Position numbers and translations under genes: made by a program. A DNA stretch of 64,000 nucleotides from Lepidurus packardi. Lineage: Eukaryota > Arthropoda > Branchiopoda > Notostraca > Triopsidae. How positions within the stretch are numbered: the first letter of the stretch is position 1; the number at the start of each line of letters is the position of its first letter. Positions 1-10,169 of the stretch are shown piece by piece. Where the stretch lies: the NCBI GenBank assembly GCA_023053545.1, contig JAKZAN010000007.1, positions 124,001 to 188,000 on the forward strand. The letters are read 5' to 3'. The notes beneath the pieces are model-generated. The model saw only the letters and a program-made list of their open reading frames with translations, made no database searches and was not told the origin of the DNA.

Positions 1-1752
1 AATGAAGGAGACTAGAAAGGGGAACACTTTTGAGTTGGTCATAATTTCTTTCGCATTGAAATGCACTTTCAAATTGCTGAGTTGCCTCAGCAGAATTGCC
101 CTTTCTTTATTTAGTCTTCGGCAATGGAAGAGAAGATGGGTGAGGTCTTGTTTATTTCTTTCTTGGCAAACACAGGTGTCAAAATCAACTTTTTTGATTC
201 GCTTTAAATAGCTTTTTGTAGGGAAGTGTGTAGTCCTCAATTGGACCATTTTAGAGATTAGACGTCTAGGGAAGGAGGAATTTGCGATTCCGCGATAGGA
301 TGGACTAGGGACTAAATCTCGCAGAGGGTTTAAGCACGATTGCCAGCGTTTGGTCCATAAGTCCATTATTTCTCCATCGATCCAATTGAGGGCCAACTTT
401 TCGGAGTTCGGCGTTGTTTTCCAGGTGTTAGTTAGAAGAAGCCTAGGTCTCTCCAGACATGAGGTGTATCGTACGTGTTTGGGGTTATCTGGGGGGATGG
501 GCCACTGGCTCCAGTTCCTGAAGGCAAAATGCCTAAGCATTGACCTCTGAAGGAAGAGATCGAGTGGAGGAAGGCCCACTACTACCTCTAAAGCTGCCGA
601 CGGGGTCGTAGAAAGTGCACCCGTTATGCTTAATAACCCTCTTCTGTACAATTGGTTAACGGGGAGTAGTGCGGAGTTGGTGATATTGCACCAAGCTGGG
701 TAGCCATATCTAATTTTGGATAGGATCGTTGCTTGTAGTAGGTCTCGAAGTTGTTTACAAGTGACCGCATTCGAAAATTTGCTCATTATGATCACGCGTT
801 GGAGGATTTGATTGCCTTGAGCTGCTAAAAGACTTGAATGATGTTTCCATTGTAGGCGGTTGTCAAAATTAAGGCCAAGATATCTCACCGTTTGCTTCGG
901 GATAAAAGTGCTATCACCCCATGAAAGAGGAGCATCTTCCATTGAGCGTTTTCTGGAGAAATGAATTAACTCCGTTTTATCCTTTGAAAATTGCATATGG
1001 AATTTCTTGCCCCATTTCTCGAGGGTTGAGAGATTATTTGAGAGTAGTTTTACGTTAGATTCGCTTGAAGGTCCAGAGACATGCAGGATCAGATCATCCG
1101 CGAAGGCTTGGTTCTGTATTCGTTTCCTTTTGGTGGCATTGAGCGCTCCATTGATGTAGAAAATGAAAAGCAAAGGAGATATAGGGTATCCTTGCGGGAC
1201 GCCTTTGGGGACATTGTATATGTCGCTCGTACCTGCTTCACATTCCACGAATGCCTTACGAGAATGCAGGAAGCTTTCGACCCATTTGGTTAACTGTTGA
1301 GGAAGCTTCTTACGACGCAGCTCGGAGGTCAGCTTCAAATGGCACACGTTGTCAAAGGCACTTGAAATGTCTAATAGTAGCGCCGTGTGGACTTTGTTTT
1401 TGTCAAAGGAAGTCAGTACAGCATTACTTAATTTAACAAGCGCATCTGTTGTGGATCTTTTTTGACGAAAGCCCCACTGACTATCCGAAAGCATTTTGCA
1501 GTCTTCGAAATGAGTTCGTAGTCGTAAAGCCACTGCTTTTTCCAATATTTTGCCCAAGACAGGTAAGAGCGATATAGGTCTGAAGCTTTTGAGCGTTTCG
1601 TAGTCCGACTTGCCCGGTTTGGGTAACGGGAGGACTTTGGCTGTCTTCCACAAGGATGGGTAAAGACCCAAGAAGTATGATGCGTTATAAATAAGGACAA
1701 CTTTTTCGCCGATGACCATCCACAGTTCTTTCAAAACTCTGGCCTGAATACC
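1..1752 (-). pseudogene. LINE-a reverse transcriptase and C-terminal domain (3' portion)
   Basis: The minus-strand frame is open from 1746 to the left edge. It shows RT blocks in order: a PLPKPGK/FRPISLLPVLGK block, a GFRQKRSTTDAL block, LLLDISSAFDNV, GVPQGYPISPLLF and the catalytic motif FADDLILH near 1090-1115. After RT comes SVRYLGL-like sequence, then a PAWCN/YRRG block and a C-terminal region ending in a Cys/His cluster (CVCQERNKQDLTHLLFHC near 100-170). RT primes cDNA synthesis at a nicked chromosomal target. This stretch has no stop, but it is the downstream part of a gene broken by the Gypsy-a insertion and by upstream stops. It is absent from simple start-to-stop ORF lists because it runs off the window. 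Identity as a LINE RT is secure; the clade name is by resemblance. Confidence 0.9.
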
Positions 1753-1850
1753 TGTTGTATCGTGTCCTTTGTACCTGAGGCGATGCCAGGTGGGGAAGCC
1801 GTGGTATCAATACAAGCAGTCTTGACTAACCCTTCTTTGAGAACACAACA
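1753..1850 (+). repeat. Gypsy-a 5' LTR (98 bp)
   Basis: Starts TGTTG and ends CAACA, and is identical to 6021-6118. I see no TATA box in it, so the promoter may be TATA-less or use the LTR/leader boundary. Confidence 0.95.
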
Positions 1851-1851
1851 T

Positions 1852-1867
1852 TGGCGACGAGGTGGGC
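1852..1867 (+). promoter_or_regulatory. Gypsy-a primer-binding site, tRNA-Ser(GCT)-like
   Basis: TGGCGACGAGG starts one base after the LTR. These 11 bases are complementary to the 3' end (including CCA) of animal tRNA-Ser(GCT) as I recall it; the next bases TGGG match after one gap. This would prime minus-strand DNA synthesis. The match is from memory, not a search. Confidence 0.7.
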
Positions 1868-1906
1868 AATATTTTTTATCCAGTGCATTCCTCAAGTGAT
1901 TAAGCC

Positions 1907-4900
1907 ATGGAAGCATACGCGACAATGGAGCCATTCCAGTACGAGGGTGAAAAAGCTACCATCGGCACAAGGTGGAGAGATTGGCTGAAGAGGCTGGAGA
2001 ATTTCCTGGTGGTTTGTGACATATCAGGCAAACAAAGGAAGCTGGCCGCACTTCTGCATTACGCCGGAAAAAAGGTGCATGACGTGTACAGCAAGCTCGA
2101 TACCAAACCTGCCGAGGGCGAGGACGTATATGTGACAGCCAAACGGGTTTTAACCGCCCATTTCAATCCACAAGAGAACGTCATGTACAACAGATTCCTA
2201 TTTCGGAACGTGAGGCAACAGGTGGATGAAACACTGGACGAGCTACACACCAGGCTGGACAAAATGGGAGATGGATGTCAATTTATCGACAAAGAAGAAG
2301 AAATAAAATCACAAATCGTACTGGCGTGCAAATCGAGAAAATTGAAGTCTGAGGCATTAACGAATCCAGGATGGTCGCTGGCTACACTATTGGAAAAAGG
2401 AAACGCGTTTGAACTCGTGCGCAAGCAGCTAAAGGAAATGAAGACCAACACTGAAGAGGAGGAAGGGCAAGTCAACAAACTCAAAACGGAACATAAGCAA
2501 AAACGTCAAAATCAGAAATGCAAATTTTGCGGAAAGGCGTGGCACAAGCAGCTACAGGACTGTAGAGCCCGAAAAGAAAAGTGCCGGAAATGTCAAAAGG
2601 TGGGCCATTTCGAAAGAGTTTGCAGAAGCAAGAAGCAAGTGGTACAGAACGTCAACGAGATGGAAGAGGACGAGGACAGCTCCAGTGTCACAGAACTCGT
2701 AAGTACAAATTCCAACAAAAGTTGCAAACATCCTATGGTATGCGCAAAGGTGGGGAACGGCAAGATCAAGTTTTTGGTAGACACCGGAGCAGGGGTAACA
2801 ATCATAGACGCACAGGCACATGCCAAGATTGGAAGTCCGAAACTGAAGAAAACAGAAAAGAAGATTTTTCCTTTCAAATCAAAGCAACCACTGGGAATAA
2901 GAGGGAAGGTCAGGATGCAAATTTCGGTAGAAAATTCCAAGCAAACGACACGGGAAACCATATATGTCGTGGAAGGGAGCGCAAACTGCTTGCTAAGCCG
3001 CAAAGCGTCCGAGGCTCTGGAACTAGTGTATTTTTCCCCCCACGTAAAGCAGGAATTCATAAGAGCAGTACAAACAACGGCAGAGCACGACATACCGCTA
3101 GGAAAGTATACCGGGCTTAAAGTCAAATTGCATATTGACCAGGCAGTAAAACCAACCGCTCTACCTCACAGGCGAGTACCATTCCAGCAAAGGGCACTAG
3201 TCGAAAAAGAACTAGAGAGGCTAGAAAGGCAGGACATCATAGAAAGAGTCGACGGGCCTACACCATGGGTATCACCAATCGTTATCGTCCCAAAGAAAGA
3301 CAGCGATGAAATACGTCTGTGTGTCGATATGCGACTACCAAATCAAGCGATTAAAAGAGAGAGACACGTAATCCCCACACTGGAAGACTTACTAGCAGAT
3401 GTAAACAATTCCAAGGTTTTCAGTGTCCTAGACCTAAATCAAGCGTACCATCAAGTAGAATTGCATGAAGAATCTCGATATATTACCACCTTCTCGACTC
3501 ACGTAGGGCTACGACGATATAAACGACTGTTTTTCGGGGTGACGTCAGCCGCAGAAATTTTTCACAACATCATTAGGGAGCTTCTGCAGGGCATACCAGG
3601 AGTAATTAACACGACCGATGACATTTTGGTACATGCGAGAAACCTCAAAGAACACAACGAACGATACCAAGAAGTATTAAAGCGACTGAAAGAGAAGAAT
3701 CTAACGATAAACGAAAAGAAGACCAAGTTTGCGAAAACAAAAGTGCGATTTTACGGATTAATAATAGGAGAAAACGGCGTCGAACCAGACCCCAGCAAAG
3801 TGCAAGCGATCAAAGAATTCGCAACACCAACGACGAAAGCCGATGTAAGAAGCTTTCTGGGAATGACGACATGGTGCTCCCGGTTCATACCGAATCATGC
3901 TGACATTTCCGAACCACTACGTAATCTAATAGCCGAAAAGAAAACTCCGGTGTTCACCTGGTCTGAAAAGTGCGAGCAAGCATTCGTAAAGCTGAAGGCG
4001 GCGCTAGCAAACGCAGACCAGTTAGCATTCTTTAACCCTACGTGGAAGACAAAGGTTATAGTGGACGCGAGCCCAATAGGATTAGGTGCCATACTAACGC
4101 AATCCACTGAACAGGGGCGAAGGAGCGTAATAGCGTTCGCAAGCAAAGCTCTGACGGATACAGAGCAAAGATACTCCCAGCTGGAAAGGGAGGCGCTGGC
4201 AATAATTTGGGCCTGCGAGCACTTCAAAATGTATCTGCTCGGGGCACATTTCTTTGTTACAACAGACCATAAACCACTGGTCAGCATTTTCAACAAACCC
4301 ACAGCAAAATTATCGGCCAGGTTAGAACGATGGATGTTACGAAGCCAACCATTCAATTTCACGCTAGAATACCAGCCGGGGAATGAAAACGCCGCTGATT
4401 TTTTGTCCAGAAATCCGTCCAGATTATCCCAGTGCAAACAGACAATCATAGGGGAGCAATATGTTAACTTTGCCGTGTACCAAGCACTAATCGCCCCGCT
4501 CTCGAAAGATCAAATTGTGGAAGAAACGCAGAAAGACAATGTGCTGGCAGCTGTACAGCAAGCAGTTAAAAAAGGGAAAAAGTACGAGCTAAAGAAAACG
4601 GCCGCAAAACCTTACTCGCAAATATTCGACGAGCTATCGGTGACAAAAGAGGGCGTAGTCATGCGAGGGGCAAGGATTTGCATGCCCCAGAGCCTTCAAA
4701 AGAACGTAGTCCAAGTAGCACACGAAGGACACTTGGGCATAAGCAAAATGAAGCAGCTCTTACGAACGAAAGTCTGGTTTCCGGGTATGGATCAACGAGT
4801 GCAGGAAATGGTAGAACAATGCGTTCCTTGCATAGCATCCACGCGAGCTCCGGAACGAGACCCCCTGAAAATGTCCGAACTACCCAGCAAACCCTGGCAA

Positions 4901-5773
4901 ACGGTAAGCCTCGATTTCCTAACACTGCCATCTAGTGAAGAACTGATGGTATTGATCGACAACTTCACACGGTTTCCAGTAGTGGAATTCATCCGTACCA
5001 CGGCCCATCAACACGTAATACCGCCACTCGAGCGCATATTGTCCACCTTCGGGATCCCGGAAAGCATTAAAACGGACAACGGACCTCCGTTTAACGGCAG
5101 CAACTTTGCGGAATTCTGCAAACGATTAGGCATTCAACACAAAAAAACGACACCGATGTGGCCAGAGGCCAACGGGCTGGTAGAGCGTTTCATGCGAACA
5201 CTAGGAAAAGTCATCAGGACCAGCACTATTGAACAGAAGAACTTCAAGATAGAAGTACACAAATTCCTACGTAATTATAGAGCCACGCCGCACCCCGCGC
5301 TAGGGAAAGCACCAGCCGACGTGCTATTTAGAAAAAACTTCAGAAACCTGCTACCCGACCTCAAGCATCACAATGCAACATACGCAAATAAAGCGAAAAG
5401 CTACACGGACCGAAAACGACGGACTAAAAATCATGCACTTAAAGTAGGAGACAAAGTACTCGTCCAGAAAGACAAGAAATTGCTCAAGAAGGAAGAAAGC
5501 CGATACGAATTGGAACCTTTTAAGATAACAGCAGTAAAAGGCTCTATGATCACAGCCGAAAAAAAAGAGGGAAGGTCGGTCACAAGGAATGCATCTTTCT
5601 TCAAGAGGATTCCAGAAGTACAGGATCAGGACCACAATCAAGAAAAAGAGGGAGAAACTCAAGCCCCGTCAAATCAAGATCACAAAATAGAAAAGGATGC
5701 GGAGGATTCAACGAAGCCGAGGCGTAGCGCGAGATTAAAAGAAAAAAAAGAAAGGGTCATAGCGATAAGATAA
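1907..5773 (+). CDS. Gypsy-a gag-pol polyprotein
   Basis: A single 1,288-residue frame begins at ATG 1907, 56 bp after the LTR. Domains in order: gag (about 1-195); two CCHC knuckles near 205-240 (CKFCGKAWH..., CRKCQKVGHFERVC); an aspartic protease with DTGAG near 292; RT with the catalytic motif as TTDD near 568 instead of YxDD; RNase H with VDAS near 718; integrase with an HHCC finger (HEGHLGISKM... CVPCIAS, about 938-980) and a D,D,E core (LDFL near 1002, TDNGPP near 1056, NGLVERF near 1092); then a basic tail. Gag and pol are in one frame, so no frameshift is needed, as in K02A2.6-type Gypsy elements. No stop or frameshift is seen. The lost Tyr/Val of YxDD resembles the xSDD forms I recall from related lineages, but the two Asp remain. 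Confidence 0.95.
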   Translation: MEAYATMEPFQYEGEKATIGTRWRDWLKRLENFLVVCDISGKQRKLAALLHYAGKKVHDVYSKLDTKPAEGEDVYVTAKRVLTAHFNPQENVMYNRFLFRNVRQQVDETLDELHTRLDKMGDGCQFIDKEEEIKSQIVLACKSRKLKSEALTNPGWSLATLLEKGNAFELVRKQLKEMKTNTEEEEGQVNKLKTEHKQKRQNQKCKFCGKAWHKQLQDCRARKEKCRKCQKVGHFERVCRSKKQVVQNVNEMEEDEDSSSVTELVSTNSNKSCKHPMVCAKVGNGKIKFLVDTGAGVTIIDAQAHAKIGSPKLKKTEKKIFPFKSKQPLGIRGKVRMQISVENSKQTTRETIYVVEGSANCLLSRKASEALELVYFSPHVKQEFIRAVQTTAEHDIPLGKYTGLKVKLHIDQAVKPTALPHRRVPFQQRALVEKELERLERQDIIERVDGPTPWVSPIVIVPKKDSDEIRLCVDMRLPNQAIKRERHVIPTLEDLLADVNNSKVFSVLDLNQAYHQVELHEESRYITTFSTHVGLRRYKRLFFGVTSAAEIFHNIIRELLQGIPGVINTTDDILVHARNLKEHNERYQEVLKRLKEKNLTINEKKTKFAKTKVRFYGLIIGENGVEPDPSKVQAIKEFATPTTKADVRSFLGMTTWCSRFIPNHADISEPLRNLIAEKKTPVFTWSEKCEQAFVKLKAALANADQLAFFNPTWKTKVIVDASPIGLGAILTQSTEQGRRSVIAFASKALTDTEQRYSQLEREALAIIWACEHFKMYLLGAHFFVTTDHKPLVSIFNKPTAKLSARLERWMLRSQPFNFTLEYQPGNENAADFLSRNPSRLSQCKQTIIGEQYVNFAVYQALIAPLSKDQIVEETQKDNVLAAVQQAVKKGKKYELKKTAAKPYSQIFDELSVTKEGVVMRGARICMPQSLQKNVVQVAHEGHLGISKMKQLLRTKVWFPGMDQRVQEMVEQCVPCIASTRAPERDPLKMSELPSKPWQTVSLDFLTLPSSEELMVLIDNFTRFPVVEFIRTTAHQHVIPPLERILSTFGIPESIKTDNGPPFNGSNFAEFCKRLGIQHKKTTPMWPEANGLVERFMRTLGKVIRTSTIEQKNFKIEVHKFLRNYRATPHPALGKAPADVLFRKNFRNLLPDLKHHNATYANKAKSYTDRKRRTKNHALKVGDKVLVQKDKKLLKKEESRYELEPFKITAVKGSMITAEKKEGRSVTRNASFFKRIPEVQDQDHNQEKEGETQAPSNQDHKIEKDAEDSTKPRRSARLKEKKERVIAIR

Positions 5774-6001
5774 TTCAGATTTATTTATTCTTTTCACGCA
5801 CGACAGGAGGACGACCTATGAAGGAGCGAGGTGTTGCTAGTGGGACAGTGGATCAACGGCGCCAGAAGAAGAAGAAGAAGAAGACGAAGCAGTGGAAGGG
5901 CGAACGCCGACCAGTGTTTATTTGTAATGAGCGCGTATTTTTGTTTCAACTCCTTTTCTTTCTTTTCTTTCTTTTCCTTTTCTTTTATTAATTTCGTTCG
6001 T
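5774..6001 (+). other. Gypsy-a 3' untranslated region
   Basis: Between the gag-pol stop and the purine tract I see no gene. It holds an AGA-rich run near 5868-5890 and a T/C-rich tract near 5950-5992. Confidence 0.6.
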
Positions 6002-6020
6002 AAAGAGAAAAAGGGAGAGA
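6002..6020 (+). promoter_or_regulatory. Gypsy-a polypurine tract
   Basis: Nineteen purines (AAAGAGAAAAAGGGAGAGA) end exactly at the 3' LTR, the expected plus-strand primer position. Confidence 0.9.
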
Positions 6021-6118
6021 TGTTGTATCGTGTCCTTTGTACCTGAGGCGATGCCAGGTGGGGAAGCCGTGGTATCAATACAAGCAGTCTTGACTAACCC
6101 TTCTTTGAGAACACAACA
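6021..6118 (+). repeat. Gypsy-a 3' LTR (98 bp)
   Basis: Identical to the 5' LTR at 1753-1850 and followed directly by the duplication AATACC (6119-6124). Confidence 0.95.
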
Positions 6119-7793
6119 AATACCGTCCACACCAGCCGCTTTATTGGGTTGGAGGCTATTTACTATAGAAGAAATTTCTCCCATGTCGAACGGTTGACCT
6201 TAAGGGGGTATCTGGGGGCCTTCTCCTGTTGTTACTACGACGTAATTCGGGCGGTGATTGTAGCTTTTCGTACGGTACCCCATCCAACAGTTTACTCGCT
6301 ACAAAGTTAAATTTAGAGATAGCGTCGGGGAAGGGTGACCCATCCTCTTGCCTTAGATGCTCCAATTTGTTTCTATGTTGCGGTCGCATAGCACGATCTA
6401 AGATCCATATGGTTCTGCTGTTCGGGGTAGCGAATTGTTTTTCCCAGTACAGGTCCCTACATTTTCTAGTTTTTGAACGGTACAAATTTCTCATGGTCTT
6501 CCAAGCTCTTTCCCGTTCGACGCTACCGTACCTCCTAAAGGAGCGCAGAGCTTTCGCTGACTGTTTCCTGAGGGCTTGTAAGCTACCATTCCACCACGGG
6601 TTCTTCCGGTTGGAAGCGGATCTTTGTGGTATATTCTCCATCATGGCTTTGTGTATCACACTTGTCATCGATTCGATAGCCTTATCAATCTCAAGTGTGT
6701 TGGAGAGTTCAGAAAAATGCTGTGCAACTTTCAACTGTTCTCTGGCAGTATCCAAGCGAAGTTTGCTCCAGTTGGCCAACTGATAGCACCACCTTTTAGT
6801 CTTTGTTGAGCGTGTGAAGCTTGCTGATGTTGGAAGTGATAGTTCAATCGCCACGTGGTCTGATTCATTGTAATATAGTTCATCATCCAGGATATTCCAA
6901 TTCACAACCCTAGTTAAATGCGGAGAAACCCATGTGAGATCAATGGTTGATTTCTGATCTCGTTCGTTACGGAAAGTTGGAACATTCCAACCATTTAGAA
7001 GGCTCAGGTTGTGGTCCATCATGAAGTTGTAAAGCTGAAGGCCTCGTTCATCTGGTGTCTTATCTTCCCAAAGCCAGTGGTGGGCATTAAAGTCACCTGT
7101 GGTGATGACATGAGGGCTCAGTGAATGGGTTTTTTAAAATATTTCTTGGAGAAGGGTGGCAGTGGTACTAGTGTGCCTTCTGTACAATGCAATTAGGATA
7201 CAAGGTGTGGAATTAACATACGGGACCCTGATCGCTACATAAAGCTGTGTGATAAACATAATGTAGTTCTTGCTGTATTTTCGGCGAAGAATCATGATCC
7301 CTTCGTAGTCCGTTCCCGACTTGACTATATCGTAGCCCATAAGGCATGAGATCTGCATATTTTGTGGCGGCTCCATGATTATTATAGTGTCCACATTTCT
7401 GTCGTTGGCTTCTCTGGTAAGTTCTTGCAATTGTGACCTGCTCTTCCTGATATTTTTAATCAGCAGTCGTGGGATATGGTCCGGTTTATTCTTGATATCG
7501 ACGACCGGGGTCGATGTTTGCGTTGGATTCAATTGGTGTGCCGCAGGGAGTGTTGCTTTAGGCCTGGAAGGACAGACAGACTCGAAAACGAAATGAGCCT
7601 CCTTGCAGTTAACGCATTTCTTGACAGGGTTTTTGCAGGACCTTGTATCATGCTGCTCTGCACATTTGGCGCAATTGGGAGGTTTTTTACAGATGGCTGC
7701 CGTGTGGCCAAACGACTGACAGTTGTAACATTGAAGTACGTCCGACCCGCGCGAGTCTTCAACTTGCACAACCCGGTTGAACGCGAAGAGAGC
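6119..7793 (-). pseudogene. LINE-a zinc knuckles, endonuclease and start of RT
   Basis: Minus-strand reading from 7793 gives CCHC knuckles (CYNCQSFGHTAAIC, then CAKCAEQHDTRSC and CVNCKEAH) and then, in the same frame, an exonuclease/endonuclease/phosphatase-type nuclease: a MEPPQN block, an ALYRRH block, a GDFNAHHWLW block, STIDLTW and an ESDHVAIEL block. It nicks target DNA for target-primed reverse transcription. The linker to RT carries WW(N/K)-type sequence, and RT begins with NKAAGVDGI just before the Gypsy-a insertion. Damage: an in-frame TAA at 7134-7136 between nuclease blocks, and a frameshift near 6185-6200. Close relatives of every block are in LINE-b at 9.98-11.66 kb. The gag-to-nuclease frame continuity suggests a fused ORF or a lost stop. 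Confidence 0.87.
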
Positions 7794-8849
7794 TCATTCG
7801 TTGAGGATTTTCAGTTTCTCAGCTGAAGAGGAGCATATGTACTGTATTGAACCGTAGGCTTTGGTGCTGCTTGAGTTTAGCCACCGAGCATTGTTGGGCA
7901 AGAATGATACGGAAGTGTCTGCGTTCCTTTCCGTCAAATGGGAGCAAATTTGATCTAAAGTTTGGTCTCGAGGAAGTTGATGAATAATGAGACGTGTAGC
8001 TTGCGATACAGTCTTGACCGGGCCTAGTTCAGGAAGAGTGACCGTTTTTAGGCTTGACTCCGCTTTCGACTTGTCTTCCTGGTTCTTAAAGGTTAAGGCC
8101 AGGTTGCCTTGTCTTGTTTTACGGGCCAAGACTGGGTTCGGGATGGCAGGGTTGACTTGATGCAGATCCTTCTCGACAATTTGTAGTAGGTCTCGATGCG
8201 GTATAACTTTGTTTCGTTCATCCATGTCCTGCTGGTTGATAATCAACGTTATTTCCCGACAGGGGTTGATGGGGGTTGGAGTTGGTGCTGCTGTGGGGGT
8301 CTTGGTTGACGTATTTGGGGTTGGAGTTGTCTTAGAGGTTGAGGCGGAGCGTCGTTTCACTACCTGGACCCACTCATTTGTGACGTTGTTATGGGCAGTT
8401 GGGGCAGAAGGCTTCCCACGTTCTTCCTGTAGGTCTTGGCGTAGTCCTACGACTTCCGCCCTTAAAGTCATTACCTCATGGCTCAGAATCTCGTTGCTAA
8501 CTTTAATCGATCTGAGCATATCAAGGATAGTGTCAATGGTGGGCATCTGCATAGAGTCTTCCATTGAATGGGACCTCTTGCGGAATGCCTGATCGTCCGT
8601 GGGGGAGAGCATAGGACGTTTGTGGGTTTGAACTGGATTCACTTTTTTCTCGCGGCACGATTTACAGTTTTTTACCGTAGGTTTGACTTTTTCGAAAAGA
8701 ACTCCGCAGGTATGGCACTTAGCCTGGGGCTGTAGCGTTGCGGTTTGGCAGGGCGAGTCTATTTCGATTGCTTCCAGAAGTTGGGAAGAGATGGCTTGCG
8801 ACAAACGGGTTACCCCTTTTGTGGGCGAGTTTACCGGTGACCGTAGCAT
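7794..8849 (-). pseudogene. LINE-a ORF1 (gag-like) N-terminal part
   Basis: I chose the ATG at 8849, since the 42 codons upstream look like leader. The protein has a Cys pair cluster (CHTC...CKSC) like a small zinc ribbon, a predicted coiled coil (TIDTILDMLRS... to LRQDLQEE), a Thr/Pro-rich linker, and a C-terminal nucleic-acid-binding region with IIHQLPRDQTL, matched by IVIHQLPKNQTL in LINE-b. Gag proteins of LINEs coat the RNA and carry it to the nucleus. The frame ends at an in-frame TGA (7794-7796) just before the zinc knuckles. The same frame continues directly into them, so the TGA is probably a mutation of an Arg codon rather than the true end. Confidence 0.8.
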
Positions 8850-8975
8850 TGCGACACTGGGCCAAGCCCCAAAAACAGATAGTTTAAGGGCTTCGTTTAT
8901 GCACAAAAGAGTAACTGAACGATATAAAAATAATCCGGAAATGTGCAGAAAGCACCGAACTACACTTGGAACCAA

Positions 8976-9752
8976 AACAGTCTAAGGAATCTTGGAAAAC
9001 AGCAAGGAAAACACTGTTGAAGCGAGAGCGCGGTTTGAATGCGACTTCACTTTACCGCCACAAAATGGCCGTTTTTCCAAGTGACATTTATAGTTGAGGC
9101 CAATTGGCCACTTATAACCGTCTTTTATTACTCCTTGGTCTTCTATCCTGTACTTGCAAATTTTACAGTCCCCCAAACTTTAAACCTTTTGTCCCCAAAA
9201 TCTGTGGTTTTTATTTATATTATTCCTTTATCAAGCGCAGTTTCAGTGGAAGTAACACGTTCGGGATAGCGCAACGAAACCGTCTGCGTATCGTAAGAAC
9301 GTTAGAATCTGGAGACTTGATAGATTTTCATGGCCGATTGTAGTCTTGTGCACGTGGTCATTTGGGTTTTCTATGACTTCCAAAAGAATGCAATTTGATA
9401 GAAGTAAAATCTCACGATCTGATAAAACGTATCATATGGCTTGAAAATAACTACATATGCGCTCCGGTAATACGATTTTTGGGTGCGGTCTTTTAGGGTA
9501 ATGAATATTTGCTTCGTCACTCTAGGGAATATTTAGTTTAAAGAATCTGTTTAATTTATTGGTAAGCTTCCCTTTGATAGGTTTATAGCTGGGATATTAA
9601 TCATGACCGGTGCGCGCAACTGTGGCCCCTTTCAGGTTCTTACCACTTTTCAAGTTTGCATGCGGTGGGGGGGGGGGGGGGGTATGACTATACAGCTATA
9701 TGTTTTACTCGACCCAAAAGAAAAAGAAGAACATAAAAGGCCACGAAGTTGA
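8976..9752. other. No gene seen; probable LINE-a 5' flank and unassigned DNA
   Basis: I see no coding region here. It may include the LINE-a 5' UTR. It ends near a run of 16 G at 9667-9682 that precedes the LINE-b sequence. Confidence 0.5.
9667..9682 (+). repeat. Poly(G) run, 16 G
   Basis: A homopolymer of 16 G just upstream of LINE-b. Similar G runs occur at 56868-56880. The length may be inaccurate in an assembly. Confidence 0.9.
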
Positions 9753-10161
9753 AGTAAAGTAATACCATTTGGAGGGCATCTCAATCGACACACAAGCCAA
9801 GTCACAAAAATAGTAATTCATCAACTCCCCAAGAACCAAACATTGGAAAACATCGGCACAGAACTCACCAAAAAAACTCTATTATCTTCACTCACACCAA
9901 CGCTCACTGGCTCAACCAACAAAGCACTAAAAATTTTGGCTCTATGATCATTGAATTGAACTAATTGCCAAGAATACAACCACATGGCCTCTTCTTGTAA
10001 CAAAACAGCAAATTGTGCAAAGTGCGCAGATAAGCACGACACGAGATCCTGCACAAAGACCACAAAGAAATGCGTCAACTGCAAAGAAGACCACTATTCC
10101 TTTGACCCAACTTGTCCAACAAGAAGAACCGCAATAGACAACGAAAAAACAAACAAACCAT
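9753..10161 (+). pseudogene. LINE-b ORF1 C-terminal fragment with zinc knuckles
   Basis: At 9753-9960 the frame reads a segment matching LINE-a ORF1, including IVIHQLPKNQTLENIG and an STNKALKI block; it ends at a stop. In another frame, about 9975-10161, it gives NCAKCADKHDTRSC and CVNCKEDHYSFDPTC, the second and third knuckles of LINE-a, and stops at TAG 10159-10161. The first knuckle has lost its leading Cys pair. The fragment is truncated at the 5' end and frameshifted near 9960. Gag zinc knuckles bind the element's RNA. Identification rests on direct comparison with LINE-a. Confidence 0.78.
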
Positions 10162-10169
10162 AGTGTACG

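Larger units (their letters stand above)
1753..6118 (+). mobile_element. Gypsy-a: intact short-LTR Ty3/Gypsy retrotransposon (K02A2.6-like)
   Basis: This is a complete 4,366-bp LTR retrotransposon with identical 98-bp LTRs (TGTTG...CAACA), a tRNA primer site directly after the 5' LTR, one gag-pol ORF of 1,288 codons and a purine tract abutting the 3' LTR. It is flanked by AATACC on both sides (1747-1752 and 6119-6124), a 6-bp target duplication. The host sequence is the RT domain of LINE-a, whose frame is restored if the element and one duplication are removed. Identical LTRs and an undamaged ORF imply a recent insertion. LTRs under 100 bp are very small for this superfamily. Confidence 0.95.
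1..8975 (-). mobile_element. LINE-a: Jockey-like non-LTR retrotransposon, split by Gypsy-a
   Basis: Reading the minus strand from about 8975 down to 1 gives, in order, a gag-like ORF1, CCHC zinc knuckles, an apurinic-type endonuclease, a reverse transcriptase and a C-terminal Cys/His domain. This is the usual order of Jockey-superfamily LINEs without RNase H. The element is interrupted at 1753-6118 by an LTR retrotransposon; the RT frame resumes across that insertion once one copy of the 6-bp duplication AATACC is ignored. By comparison with LINE-c, the ORF end lies only about 8 codons beyond the left edge, so the 3' UTR and tail are outside the window. Two in-frame stops and one frameshift in the 5' half mark it as dead. 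The 5' end is not sharply defined. Confidence 0.88.

Noticed and set aside
2581..3126. Long ORFs on both strands inside Gypsy-a gag-pol
   Set aside because: They overlap the zinc-knuckle/protease coding region in other frames, have no recognisable motif, and reflect codon bias of the real frame.
8209..8592. Plus-strand ORF in LINE-a ORF1
   Set aside because: It is antisense to the Thr/Pro-rich linker and coiled coil of ORF1; its Val/Gly-rich composition is a shadow of that.
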